Part shown: piece after piece, positions 50,624-59,298 of the stretch
Layout of the letters: each line of letters begins with the position of its first letter
Numbering within the stretch: the stretch's first letter is position 1
From: Desulfoscipio geothermicus DSM 3669
GTDB lineage: Bacteria; Bacillota; Desulfotomaculia; Desulfotomaculales; Desulfallaceae
DNA length: 64,000 nucleotides
NCBI RefSeq assembly: GCF_900115975.1
Contig: NZ_FOYM01000012.1
Span: 1 to 64,000, forward strand
Reading direction: 5' to 3'
Program-made: the position numbers and the translations under genes
The notes under the pieces: generated by a model
Database searches by the model: none
What the model saw: only the letters and a program-made list of their open reading frames with translations
Told to the model about the DNA's origin: nothing

Positions 50624-53374
50624 TCATACCCGTAGATAAGTAACCCTTTCACGCAAGCGGCTGCCTACGCCGCCCAGGACAGTGCCGGCCAGGGTGGGCA
50701 GCAGGGCCACGCCCAGGATGGTCAGCCAGTGGTGCACGCCCAGCGGCACGGTGTGAAATACCGGTTGCAAAAACGGTATATAGTTGACGCTTATTTGCAG
50801 CACGGCGGAAATAAGCGTCGCCCCCACCAGATGCGGGTTCGACAGCCAGCCCAGTTCCCAGATGGTGGCATGCTCGGACCGGCAGGAAAAAACATAGACC
50901 AGCTGCAGAAACACCAGGGTATTGAAGGCCATGGTCCGGGCCAGATCCAGGTTGCGCCCGTCCGCGTAAGACAGCCCGAACACAGCCAGGGTCAACACCG
51001 CAATGACCGTACCGCTGCTCAGTATCCGCCAGCCCAGCCCGTGGGAGAATATGCTTTCCTGCGGGTCCCGGGGCGGACGGCGCATAATATTCCGGTCAAT
51101 GGGGTCAACACCCAGCGCCATGGCCGGCAGCCCGTCGGTAACCAGGTTCATCCACAGTATTTGGATGGGCAATAGGGGCAGCGGCATGCCGCCCAGCACA
51201 GCCAGGAACATGACCAGCACTTCTCCCACGTTACAGGAAAGCAGGTAACGGATGAATTTGCGTATATTATCATAAATTCCCCGCCCTTCCTCCACCGCCG
51301 CCACAATGGAACTGAAATTGTCATCCGCCAGGACCATGGCTGACGCCTCCCTGGTTACATCGGTTCCCGAAACACCCATGGCAATGCCGATATCCGCCTC
51401 TTTAACGGCGGGGGCATCGTTGACCCCGTCGCCCGTCATGGCCACCACGTGCCCGTTCCGCTTCAATGCCCGGACAATGCGTAGTTTATGCCGCGGGGAA
51501 ACCCGGGCATAAACGTGGACGTTTTCCGCCACGCGGGCCAGTTCCTCTTCACTCATTTCTTCCAGTTCCGCACCGGTCAATACCCGGCTCCCCCGACCGG
51601 CTATGCCCATTTCCCGGGCCACCGCCCGGGCGGTCAACCGGTGGTCGCCCGTAATCATGGCCACTCGAATACCGGCGCGCCGGCAGGTGTGCACCGCCTG
51701 AATCGCCGCCGGCCTGGGCGGGTCAATCATGCCGGCCAGACCGACAAATACCAGGTTGCTTTCTATTTCCTCCGGAGCAGCCTCCCCGGCGTTCATGCCC
51801 GGCGACAGTTCACGGTAAGCCACGGCCAACACCCGCAGCGCGCCATCGGCCATGGCCGAATTGGCCGCCAGGATGGAGCCCCGCGTGCGCTTGTCCAGCG
51901 GCACCGGCCGCCCGTCCCGCAAAAAATGGGTGCACAGGCCCAGCACCACATCCGGCGCCCCTTTGATATAGGCCTCGGTTCTCCCTCCCGCCGTTTTATA
52001 AATAACAGTCATGCGTTTACGATCCGAGTCAAAGGGAATTTCCGCCAGGCGCCGCATCTTTTTCTCCAGCCGCTCCCGCCAAAAGCCCGCCTTGGCCGCC
52101 ATCACCAGCAGCGCCCCCTCGGTGGGGTCGCCCGAAACAGTCCATGCCGGGTCTTTTTTCTGCCCCGGCTTTCTGAACAGGCCGCCGACGGCAATATTGT
52201 TGCGCACCAGGGTGGCATTGTTACACAAAGCGGCGATGCTCATCATTTTAGCGAAATCCGCACCCTGTGTATCCAACCCATCACCCTTAAACTTACCCTT
52301 GGGATCGTAGCCTTCCCCGGTTACTTCCAGTTCCCGGCCGGCCAAATGCACCCGGCGGACCGTCATTTCATTCTGCGTAAGGGTACCGGTTTTATCGGAG
52401 CAAATAAATGTAGCGCAGCCCAGCGTTTCCACGGCGGGTAATCTCCGGATTATAGAATTTCTATTAATCATCCGCTGCACCCCGATGGCCAGGGCAACGG
52501 TGACAATAGCGGGCAGCCCCTCCGGTATCGCCGCCACCGCCAGGCTTACCCCGGTCAAAAACATCCGGTACACGGGCTCACCGCGCTGAATGCCTACAAT
52601 CACCACCACGGCGCACACCGCCAGACAAAACGTCACCAACCCCTTGCCCAGCTGGGCCAGCCTGCGCTGCAGCGGCGTGGGTTCCTGCTCGGCTTCCTTG
52701 ATCATCCCGGCAATCTGGCCCACTTCCGTGGCCATACCCGTGGCCACCACGATGCCCAGACCCCGTCCCCGGGTCAGCACCGTACCCATATAAAGCATAT
52801 TCCCGGCATCTGCCGGCCCCACCTGCTTTTCCAACGGGCGGGTGTGTTTGCACACCGGGTTGGACTCACCCGTTAAAACTGCCTCCACAGCCTCCAGGTC
52901 CACCGTCCGGGCCAGACGAATATCCGCCGGCACCCGGTCACCGGCCTCCAACAGCACTATGTCCCCCGGGACCAGCTCGGCGGCGGGAATTTTTATTTCC
53001 ACCCCGTCCCGGACCACCCTGGCCTCGGGCGAAGTCAGTTCCCGCAGCGCTTCCATGGAACGTTCGGCCCGCTGTTCCTGCACTACTCCCAATATGGCGT
53101 TCAGCAGCACTATGATGGAAATGGTTACGGCATCGGACCATTCGCCCAAAAAACCACTGATGGCGGTGGCCGCCAGCAGCACCAGCACCATGAAGTCTTT
53201 GAACTGGTTTAAAAACATCTGCCACAGGGCAATGTCCGGTCCTTTTTCCAGGGTGTTCAAGCCGACCCGCTCCAACCGGGCCCGGGCCTCGTCCGCACCC
53301 AGCCCCCTTGACGTATCCACCTGCAGACGCACCGCCGTTTCTTCCGCACTCATTGTTTGCCAGATATCAGGCAT
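50624..53374 (-). CDS. Calcium-transporting P-type ATPase (PMCA/SERCA-like)
   Basis: A P2-type cation pump of 916 residues. An N-terminal cation-ATPase domain precedes the actuator motif VLTGES. Helix M4 has AAIPEGLPAIVTVALAIG with the PEGLP ion motif, the phosphorylation site is CSDKTGTLTQNEMT (Asp about 327), then the nucleotide domain (KGAPDVV) and hinge TGDGVNDAPAVKEADIGIAMG. The C-terminal helices include NLVTDGLPAMALGVDP. PEGLP and NLVTDGLPA favour Ca2+, possibly Mn2+. ATG 53374 has GGGGTGAGG upstream. Confidence 0.93.
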   Translation of the reverse strand: MPDIWQTMSAEETAVRLQVDTSRGLGADEARARLERVGLNTLEKGPDIALWQMFLNQFKDFMVLVLLAATAISGFLGEWSDAVTISIIVLLNAILGVVQEQRAERSMEALRELTSPEARVVRDGVEIKIPAAELVPGDIVLLEAGDRVPADIRLARTVDLEAVEAVLTGESNPVCKHTRPLEKQVGPADAGNMLYMGTVLTRGRGLGIVVATGMATEVGQIAGMIKEAEQEPTPLQRRLAQLGKGLVTFCLAVCAVVVIVGIQRGEPVYRMFLTGVSLAVAAIPEGLPAIVTVALAIGVQRMINRNSIIRRLPAVETLGCATFICSDKTGTLTQNEMTVRRVHLAGRELEVTGEGYDPKGKFKGDGLDTQGADFAKMMSIAALCNNATLVRNNIAVGGLFRKPGQKKDPAWTVSGDPTEGALLVMAAKAGFWRERLEKKMRRLAEIPFDSDRKRMTVIYKTAGGRTEAYIKGAPDVVLGLCTHFLRDGRPVPLDKRTRGSILAANSAMADGALRVLAVAYRELSPGMNAGEAAPEEIESNLVFVGLAGMIDPPRPAAIQAVHTCRRAGIRVAMITGDHRLTARAVAREMGIAGRGSRVLTGAELEEMSEEELARVAENVHVYARVSPRHKLRIVRALKRNGHVVAMTGDGVNDAPAVKEADIGIAMGVSGTDVTREASAMVLADDNFSSIVAAVEEGRGIYDNIRKFIRYLLSCNVGEVLVMFLAVLGGMPLPLLPIQILWMNLVTDGLPAMALGVDPIDRNIMRRPPRDPQESIFSHGLGWRILSSGTVIAVLTLAVFGLSYADGRNLDLARTMAFNTLVFLQLVYVFSCRSEHATIWELGWLSNPHLVGATLISAVLQISVNYIPFLQPVFHTVPLGVHHWLTILGVALLPTLAGTVLGGVGSRLRERVTYLRV

Positions 53375-53867
53375 GTCCTCACCCCTCGGAGTTTAATTCC
53401 TCGACTACAAAATCATATTCAGAGGGGCAAGAAAAAATTACCATCATTTTACGCTGTTTCCCGCAAAGAAACTACGCCTCTGAAGCCGGCAGACAGATGC
53501 GGAACGTGGTGCTCGCACCCTCCTCGCTGCCAACCTCGATCCGCCTTTTATCAGATTTGCAAAACTTTCTCATTTATCATTTAATTTTTCTTCAATGTGA
53601 CATGTATTGTCACAGCTTTTGGTTTTATATTGCTTGCAGGCCTCTACCATTTGAATTTCTACCGGGGTCTTTCAAAGAAATGTATTAACTGATTATAGTA
53701 TGGATTTTCTTTAAAACCTAAAATATTCCTTTTTTTAAAGATTTAAAACTTCAAAATCTTATGAATAAAATATCCCGGTTAAAACCGTTTGACCCCTTCC
53801 CGGTCCGGTGTTATACTTTTAGCAATTTGATGCCTGTATCAGAAATCCAAGAGCCGGAGGAAACGCC
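53375..53867. other. Intergenic region between the P-ATPase and rqcH genes
   Basis: Holds divergent upstream regions. The first 180 bases are GC-rich and contain the histidine-kinase tail remnant listed separately. The stretch 53550-53790 is AT-rich and likely holds the rqcH promoter, but I could not pick one -35/-10 pair. No complete gene seen. Confidence 0.4.
53472..53548 (-). pseudogene. Possible remnant of a histidine kinase C-terminus
   Basis: A minus-strand frame of about 25 codons reads KRRIEVGSEEGASTTFRICL followed by PASEA and a TAG stop. This matches the usual last strand of HATPase_c kinases (GG.IEV.SE.GKGTTF.I.LP). Nothing upstream in any frame continues the domain, and no start is present. 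Short, so only moderate confidence. Confidence 0.45.
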
Positions 53868-55640
53868 ATGCCCTTTGACGGCCTTTTTTTATACGGCATT
53901 TGCCATGAACTGAACGAAAAATTACGCCAGGGACGCATTGAAAAAATATACCAGCCGGCCCGGGAAGAAATAATTTTGATTATCAGCCGCCCCGGGGAAA
54001 AGCACCGGCTGCTGTTGAACGCCAACGCCCGGCAAGCACGGGCGCATCTGACCGGGGAAACCGGTCCCAACCCCACTGCGCCCCCCATGTTTTGCATGCT
54101 GCTGCGCAAACACCTGGAAGGCAGCAAGATTATCGAATTCCAACAGCCGGGCCTGGACAGAATCCTGGACATCCGGGTGGACAGCCGCGATGAACTGGGC
54201 CGCCGAGTGGTTAAATCTTTAATTTGTGAAATCATGGGCCGCCACAGCAACATTATCCTGGTATCCCGACCCGAAAACATTATCCTGGACGGCATTCGCC
54301 GGTACAGCCATGCTGTCAGCCGGCACCGGGAAGTGCTGCCCGGACAGCCCTACATCCCCCCTCCCGGTTCCAACAAGACCAATCCCCTGTTTATCAGCGA
54401 AGAAGATTTCCGGGAAATTATCCTGTCCGGCGACCTGGACGCCAGCCTGGCCGTGGCCATGCAAAAGACACTGGACGGGCTGAGCATCCCCACCTGCCGG
54501 GAACTGGTCAAACTGTCCGGCCTGGAACCGGATTTATTATTAAATCACTGCGGGGAACACGAATTGCGCGCCCTGTGGCAAACACTGCAAGCCATCACCG
54601 CCTCCGCCCGGGAACACAACCTGCAAGCCGCCCTCATATGCAACGCTAAAGGTCAGCCCGTTGATTTTTTCCCCGCAGCCATAGCGCCGGAGGAAAATCA
54701 TCAACAAATAAAGGGCGGGTTCAACGAAACAGCGGACAAGTTTTACAAACAGAAAACAGCCCTGGAAAACTTGCAGCGGCAAAAAGGCGCCTTGCTGGAT
54801 ATAATAAATAAAGAAATTAAGCGCTTGCAAAAAAAGCTGGCCCTGCAAAGGAAAAGCATCCAGGATGCCGGCAAAGCGGACCGCTACCGGCTGTACGGGG
54901 AATTGCTTATTGCAAATCTTTACCGGATAAAGCGGGGAATGCGCGAGGTGGAACTGGAAAATTATCACGATCCGGAGGTCGCATTAATAACCATCCCGTT
55001 GATCCCGGAATTGACCGGTGCGGAAAACGCTCAAGTTTACTTCAAAAAGTACAGCAAGGCCCGGAACACCGGAAAAGCCGCCGGTGAAATGGCCCGGTTA
55101 AGCGAAGAGGAATTGGAATATCTTGAGGGGGTTAAGGCCTCCCTGGATATGGCCGGGGACATGCAAGACTTGGCGGAAATAAAACGGGAGTTGACCGGCC
55201 AGGGTTATATCAAGGAAACCGCCCCCCGCCCCGGCAAAAAACAGGCCAGGGACCCCAAACCCCATACCAAACCGCTGCAGTACATTTCCAGCGACGGTTT
55301 TACCGTGCTGGTGGGCAAGAATAACCGGCAAAACGACACCTTGACCTTGAAAACCGCCGACGATGACGACATCTGGCTGCACACCTGCAAAATACCCGGC
55401 TCACATGTCATCATCCGTACCGGGGGACGGGAAGTGCCCGAAAAAACCCTGCTGGAAGCGGCGGCCCTGGCGGCCTACTTCAGCCGGGCCCGGGAGTCCG
55501 CCAACGTACCCGTGGATTATACCCGGCGCAAGTACGTCAAAAAACCCGGCGGCGCCAAGCCCGGTTACGTTATCTACGAAAAACAGAAAACCGTATACGT
55601 AAACCCGCGTCCCGACGCCATGAAGCCGGTTAATGAATAA
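53868..55640 (+). CDS. rqcH: NFACT protein RqcH (FbpA family)
   Basis: A ribosome quality-control factor that in Bacillus binds stalled 50S subunits and directs alanine tailing. The 590 residues follow the NFACT plan: NFACT-N (about 1-200, PFDGLFLYGICHELNEKLRQ, ICEIMGRHSNIILV), HhH region, a long coiled coil (about 285-430, rich in Lys, Gln, Leu), and NFACT-R (about 465-570: YISSDGFTVLVGKNNRQND, DDIWLHTCKIPGSHVIIR). The family is also annotated as fibronectin-binding protein; the RQC role is the better supported one. GGAGG precedes ATG 53868. Confidence 0.93.
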   Translation: MPFDGLFLYGICHELNEKLRQGRIEKIYQPAREEIILIISRPGEKHRLLLNANARQARAHLTGETGPNPTAPPMFCMLLRKHLEGSKIIEFQQPGLDRILDIRVDSRDELGRRVVKSLICEIMGRHSNIILVSRPENIILDGIRRYSHAVSRHREVLPGQPYIPPPGSNKTNPLFISEEDFREIILSGDLDASLAVAMQKTLDGLSIPTCRELVKLSGLEPDLLLNHCGEHELRALWQTLQAITASAREHNLQAALICNAKGQPVDFFPAAIAPEENHQQIKGGFNETADKFYKQKTALENLQRQKGALLDIINKEIKRLQKKLALQRKSIQDAGKADRYRLYGELLIANLYRIKRGMREVELENYHDPEVALITIPLIPELTGAENAQVYFKKYSKARNTGKAAGEMARLSEEELEYLEGVKASLDMAGDMQDLAEIKRELTGQGYIKETAPRPGKKQARDPKPHTKPLQYISSDGFTVLVGKNNRQNDTLTLKTADDDDIWLHTCKIPGSHVIIRTGGREVPEKTLLEAAALAAYFSRARESANVPVDYTRRKYVKKPGGAKPGYVIYEKQKTVYVNPRPDAMKPVNE

Positions 55641-55673
55641 CAACGAATATTAAAGCAAAAAGGAGGGTATATA

Positions 55674-56606
55674 TTGCACTTTGCCACATTCATTTTGGAT
55701 AATAAAGAAAAAATAGGCGTGCTGACAGCAGACCGGCAGGGTATTATCCCGATTGAGGAGATTATCCCGGAAAACCCGCCCCACACCATGTTGGAACTTA
55801 TAAAAAGATTTGATCATGAAAATAAGGAACGGGGGCACACCTCCTGCGGAGGAATGTCCCCAACTAATGATTATTTGGCGTTAATCCGGAAAGCGACGGT
55901 GGAAAAAAACGGTATATCATTGGATATGGTAAAAATTACCGCTCCCATTCCCCATCCGGCCAGGGGGGTAATTTGTCTGGGCAAAAACTACCGGGAGCAC
56001 GTCAAAGAAATGGCCGGCGCGGCCAGTGAAGCCGAGAAAATCCCCGCATACCCCGTTTATTTTCTAAAAATGGTGGACAGGGCCGCCGGCCATAACGATA
56101 ATATACCGGCTCATGCCGGCATTACGACCGAGCTTGATTACGAAGTGGAATTGGCCGTGGTCATCGGCAAACAGGGCCAAAATATCCCGGCGGAAAAAGC
56201 GGAGGAATACATATTTGGCTACACCATTATAAATGATATAACTGCCAGGAACCTGCAAAGGCAGCATGCCCAGTGGTTCCGGGGCAAAAGCCTGGACGGG
56301 ACTTGCCCCATGGGCCCTTACCTGGTGCACAAAAGCGCCGTCAAATACCCTCCGGAGCTGGCCATAAAGTGCCATGTCAACGGGGAATTAAGACAAAACG
56401 CCAATACCCGCGACCTCATCTACAGTATCGAGCACATTATCAGCGAGTTTTCCAAAGGGATAACCCTGCTGCCGGGTGACATAATTTCCACCGGGACCCC
56501 GGGCGGGGTGGGCATGGGGTTTAAGCCGGGCAAATTCTTACAACCCGGCGACGAAGTGGAATGTTACATCGAAAGCATTGGGCGGCTCAGGAATAAGATT
56601 GGCTGA
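55674..56606 (+). CDS. Fumarylacetoacetate hydrolase family protein
   Basis: A metal-dependent C-C hydrolase or decarboxylase family member (310 residues) with GVICLGKNYREHVKEMAG, AGHNDNIPAH, ELDYEVELAVVIGK (metal ligands Glu, Glu, Asp), GYTIINDITARNLQ, RGKSLDGTCPMGPYLV and PGDIISTGTPGGVGMGFKPG. The substrate is not predictable; an oxaloacetate, acylpyruvate or 2-hydroxyhepta-dienedioate type is typical. Odd: bases 55831-55861, inside the reading frame (residues about 53-63, GHTSCGGMSPT), are a copy of a palindromic repeat. TTG 55674 has AAGGAGGG upstream. An M42 peptidase gene follows 18 bases later. Confidence 0.9.
   Translation: MHFATFILDNKEKIGVLTADRQGIIPIEEIIPENPPHTMLELIKRFDHENKERGHTSCGGMSPTNDYLALIRKATVEKNGISLDMVKITAPIPHPARGVICLGKNYREHVKEMAGAASEAEKIPAYPVYFLKMVDRAAGHNDNIPAHAGITTELDYEVELAVVIGKQGQNIPAEKAEEYIFGYTIINDITARNLQRQHAQWFRGKSLDGTCPMGPYLVHKSAVKYPPELAIKCHVNGELRQNANTRDLIYSIEHIISEFSKGITLLPGDIISTGTPGGVGMGFKPGKFLQPGDEVECYIESIGRLRNKIG
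55831..55861. repeat. Palindromic repeat, family C, inside a coding region
   Basis: GGGGGCACACCTCCTGCGG then AGGAATGTCCCC. Its reverse complement pattern occurs at 50401-50429 (GGGGACATTCCTCG then AAGAGGTGTGTCCCC). Both share GGGG.CACACCTC...GAGGAATGTCCCC. Here it lies in frame in the FAH-family gene and adds a segment between the N-terminal region and the catalytic domain. Confidence 0.7.
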
Positions 56607-56624
56607 TTCGGGAGTTGAGCTTAT

Positions 56625-57725
56625 TTGTCAAATGCCGGTGATGAAAAAATTATTAAAGAAGAAATTGCGGACCTGCTGCGGACACTGGTGTCTGTTCCGG
56701 GGGTTACGGGATTTGAGGACTCAATCAGGCAAAAAATAATTTCTTTGTTGCCACCAACCGGTGCCCGGATCAGCACAGACAACCCGGGCAACCTTTATGC
56801 AACGGTCCCCGGCGCAGACACCGGCCGGGACGGGCACCTCCGGGTTATGGTCTGCGCCCACATGGATGAGGTGGGCTTCGTAGTAAACAACATAGACGAC
56901 CGGGGTTTTATTTTCCTTTATCCCCTGGGCGGCATTCCTGAATACCTGGGGCCGGGCGAGTGGGTTACTTTGCATACCGATAAGGGCGATATTCAGGGAT
57001 GCGTGGGCATTCATCCCCCTCACCTGGCGGTGCCCGCGCGCCGGGAAATTTTCGCGGATGTGGGGGCCCGGAACCGGGAACAGGTGCAGCAAATGGGTGT
57101 TATCACGGGGACGCCGGTCACTTTTACGCGGCACTTTCAGCAGCTCGGCAATGACCGGGTGATGGGCCGGTGCCTGGACAACCGGATGGGCTGCGCCGTT
57201 TTGGTTGCCCTGCTGCGCCGGCTGGCGGCAAACAATATCGAAGCCACCGTGACCGGAGTGTTCTCCACCACCGAGGAACACGGCATGCTGCCGGTCAGCG
57301 GCCCGGCCCGGGTGTACGGGGCCCGGGGCGCCGGAGTGGCGGCCATGAACCTGCGCCCGGATTTCGCCGTGGTGCTGGACAGCATCGTCTGCAGCGATAT
57401 ACCCGGTATACCGCCCCACCTGCGCCAGGTCCGCCTGGGCGCAGGAGTGGCGCTGCGACTGGTGGACGACCTGGCCATCATGCGCCCGAAGATGCGCGCT
57501 TTTTTAAAAGAAGTGGCGTCCGCCGCAGGTATTGTCCTGCAGGAGGGCATATCCCGTTCCTACACCGACGCCTCGGTCATCCAACTGGCCGACGTACCGG
57601 TGGCCACCCTGGGCATCCCCCTGCGTTACGCCCACTCCCCGGGCCAAATTGCCGATTTGAACGATATAGTGCAAACTTTGCATTTTACCACAGCCATTGT
57701 ACAAAAAGTTAACCTGTACAAATAA
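56625..57725 (+). CDS. M42-family metallopeptidase (glutamyl aminopeptidase/endoglucanase-like)
   Basis: A dizinc or dicobalt aminopeptidase family member, 366 residues. Ligand-bearing motifs are VCAHMDEVGFVV (first His, Asp), GRCLDNRMGCAVL (bridging Asp), FSTTEEHGM (catalytic Glu and ligand), FAVVLDSIVCSD (Asp) and LRYAHSPGQIADL (last His). An insertion domain lies at about 80-175. It begins at TTG 56625 with GGGAG upstream and shares a transcript with the FAH-family gene. Confidence 0.92.
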   Translation: MSNAGDEKIIKEEIADLLRTLVSVPGVTGFEDSIRQKIISLLPPTGARISTDNPGNLYATVPGADTGRDGHLRVMVCAHMDEVGFVVNNIDDRGFIFLYPLGGIPEYLGPGEWVTLHTDKGDIQGCVGIHPPHLAVPARREIFADVGARNREQVQQMGVITGTPVTFTRHFQQLGNDRVMGRCLDNRMGCAVLVALLRRLAANNIEATVTGVFSTTEEHGMLPVSGPARVYGARGAGVAAMNLRPDFAVVLDSIVCSDIPGIPPHLRQVRLGAGVALRLVDDLAIMRPKMRAFLKEVASAAGIVLQEGISRSYTDASVIQLADVPVATLGIPLRYAHSPGQIADLNDIVQTLHFTTAIVQKVNLYK

Positions 57726-57750
57726 AATGGGTATCGCATAACACATACTA
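57720..57750 (+). promoter_or_regulatory. Candidate sigma-G promoter for the second SASP gene
   Basis: A perfect CATACTA -10 box at 57744-57750, with an AAATA -35-like sequence at 57720-57724 and a 19-base spacer (one longer than ideal). It overlaps the end of the M42 gene and lies 45 bases before the SASP start. Confidence 0.55.
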
Positions 57751-57794
57751 AAAACGGACCTGCCGGTCCCTACAAACCCAAAGGAGGTAGGCTA

Positions 57795-57965
57795 ATGGCT
57801 AGAAGGCGCGGCGTTATGTCCGACAGGCTGAAAATGGAGTTAGCCGAAGAACTTGGGGTTGCCGATATTGTGCGGGCGGAAGGCGATTTCGGCAGCGTCT
57901 CGTCCAGAGACTGCGGGAACCTGGTCCGCCTGGCCATTGAAAAGGCAGAGCGATCTATGGTATAG
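57795..57965 (+). CDS. Alpha/beta-type small acid-soluble spore protein (56 residues)
   Basis: Encodes MARRRGVMSDRLKMELAEEL then GVADIVRAEGDFGSVSSRDC and a tail GNLVRLAIEKAERSMV. The MSDRLK.ELA.ELGV and GSVSSRDCGNLV..AIE blocks are those of the short SASP type common in Peptococcaceae and Clostridia. It is a forespore DNA-binding protein and a GPR substrate by family. AAGGAGG precedes ATG 57795, a candidate sigma-G promoter lies upstream and a terminator follows. Confidence 0.93.
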   Translation: MARRRGVMSDRLKMELAEELGVADIVRAEGDFGSVSSRDCGNLVRLAIEKAERSMV

Positions 57966-57980
57966 GGACGGCAGACCGAG

Positions 57981-58009
57981 GATGCGCTAAATAAGCGCAT
58001 CCTTTTTTT
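57981..58009 (+). terminator. Terminator of the second SASP gene
   Basis: GGATGCGC and GCGCATCC form an eight-base stem around TAAATAA and run into TTTTTTT, 16 bases after the stop codon. Confidence 0.93.
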
Positions 58010-58090
58010 AATTACAGAAATAACTTTAACTTACAAACCAGCCAATTTATTAGTGGTTTCGCATTGTGGTCAATTTTGTTAAAATAATAC

Positions 58091-58107
58091 TGTGCCATTT
58101 TGGCACA
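58091..58107. promoter_or_regulatory. Perfect palindrome upstream of the alcohol dehydrogenase gene
   Basis: TGTGCCA TTT TGGCACA, a perfect 7-3-7 inverted repeat 27 bases before the start codon, in an AT-rich leader. It looks like an operator for a dimeric regulator. The right half contains TGGCAC, as in a sigma-54 -24 box, but there is no GC -12 box at the right distance. Confidence 0.5.
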
Positions 58108-58134
58108 ATAAATAGATTAAAGCAGGTGTTATTC

Positions 58135-59283
58135 ATGGATATCAGTAAATTTTTCGCACCGGAAATTATTTTTGGTCTGGACGCCATCAGCCAGGTCGGC
58201 GAAAGTGCCCTGCGCCTGGGGGCCAAAAAAATATTTTTAGTCACCGACTGCGGGGTAAAAGAAAACAACTGGGTGGCTAAAGCCCTGTTTTACCTGGAAC
58301 AGGCGGGGCTGGAGTACATGGTCTGGTCGGGCATCACCAGCAACCCCAAGGACAGCGAGGTGGCCGAGGGAGCCAAAGCATACCTTTCCTCGCACTGCGA
58401 CGCCATACTGGCCGTGGGTGGCGGCAGTCCCATCGACGCCGCCAAGGCCGTGGCCATCATCGCCTCCAACGGGGGAAAAATCCAGGATTACGAGGGTATC
58501 AACAAAATCACCAAGCCCTTGCCGCCAATGATCGCGGTGCCCTCAACCGCCGGGTCGGGCTCGGAAGTTTCCCAGTTTGCCATTATCGTGGACAAGCAGC
58601 GCAAGATAAAAATGACTATTATTTCCAAGTCATTGGTCCCCGACATTGCCATCATCGACCCGCTGCTTTTACAAACCAAGGATTCCCGATTGACGGCCGC
58701 CACCGGCATCGACGCCCTGAGTCATGCCATTGAATCCTATGTTTCCCTTGCCGCCACCGGTTTGACCGAGGTGCACGCCCTGCAGGCGATTGAATTGATA
58801 GCGGAAAACCTACGGGAATCGGTGGCCTGCCGGACCAACATGCAGGCCAAGTCCGCCATGGCGATGGCCAGCTTGCACGCCGGCCTGGCTTTTTCCAACG
58901 CCATTTTGGGCGCCACCCACGCCATGACCCACCAGGTGGACGGCCTTTTGGACCTCCACCACGGAGAAACCAACGCCGTGCTGCTGCCCCACGTTATGGA
59001 ATTCAACCTGATTTCCTGTACCGAAAAATACGGCCGGGTAGCCGAAGCACTGGGAGAAAACGTAACCGGTCTGAACAAGCAGGACAGGGCTGAAAGGGCC
59101 ATCATCGCAGTACAGCGCCTGGTGCGGGACATCGGCATCACGGGCGGGCTGTCGACCATGGGGTTTAAGGAGGAATATATCCCCAAACTGAGCCAAAACG
59201 CCTTGAATGACGCATGCCTGGTAACCAATCCCAGGGACGCCAGCGCTGAAGACATGGCCCGGATTTTCCGCAAGGCCTTGTAG
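58135..59283 (+). CDS. Iron-containing alcohol dehydrogenase
   Basis: A group III NAD(P)-dependent dehydrogenase of 382 residues. It has the cofactor motif AVGGGSPIDAAKAVA, VPSTAGSGSEVS, and the iron-binding region with ASLHAGLAFSNAILGATHAM and GLLDLHHGETNAVLLPH (His ligands). ATG 58135 has AGCAGGTG upstream. It leads a run of genes for a GAF-PAS histidine kinase and a sigma-54 activator, so alcohol or aldehyde turnover is probably sensed by that system. The oxidoreductase gene at the right edge acts on aldehydes, a possible pathway partner. Confidence 0.93.
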   Translation: MDISKFFAPEIIFGLDAISQVGESALRLGAKKIFLVTDCGVKENNWVAKALFYLEQAGLEYMVWSGITSNPKDSEVAEGAKAYLSSHCDAILAVGGGSPIDAAKAVAIIASNGGKIQDYEGINKITKPLPPMIAVPSTAGSGSEVSQFAIIVDKQRKIKMTIISKSLVPDIAIIDPLLLQTKDSRLTAATGIDALSHAIESYVSLAATGLTEVHALQAIELIAENLRESVACRTNMQAKSAMAMASLHAGLAFSNAILGATHAMTHQVDGLLDLHHGETNAVLLPHVMEFNLISCTEKYGRVAEALGENVTGLNKQDRAERAIIAVQRLVRDIGITGGLSTMGFKEEYIPKLSQNALNDACLVTNPRDASAEDMARIFRKAL

Positions 59284-59298
59284 GAGGTTTCAGTAAAT

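Noticed and set aside
53308-53688. A 126-codon plus-strand frame between the P-ATPase and rqcH genes
   Set aside because: It begins antisense to the P-ATPase start, has no ribosome-binding site and shows no coding character in the AT-rich half.
58091-58125. Sigma-54 promoter upstream of the alcohol dehydrogenase
   Set aside because: TGGCAC is present as a -24-like box, but the bases at the -12 distance are AATAAATAGAT, without the required GC.
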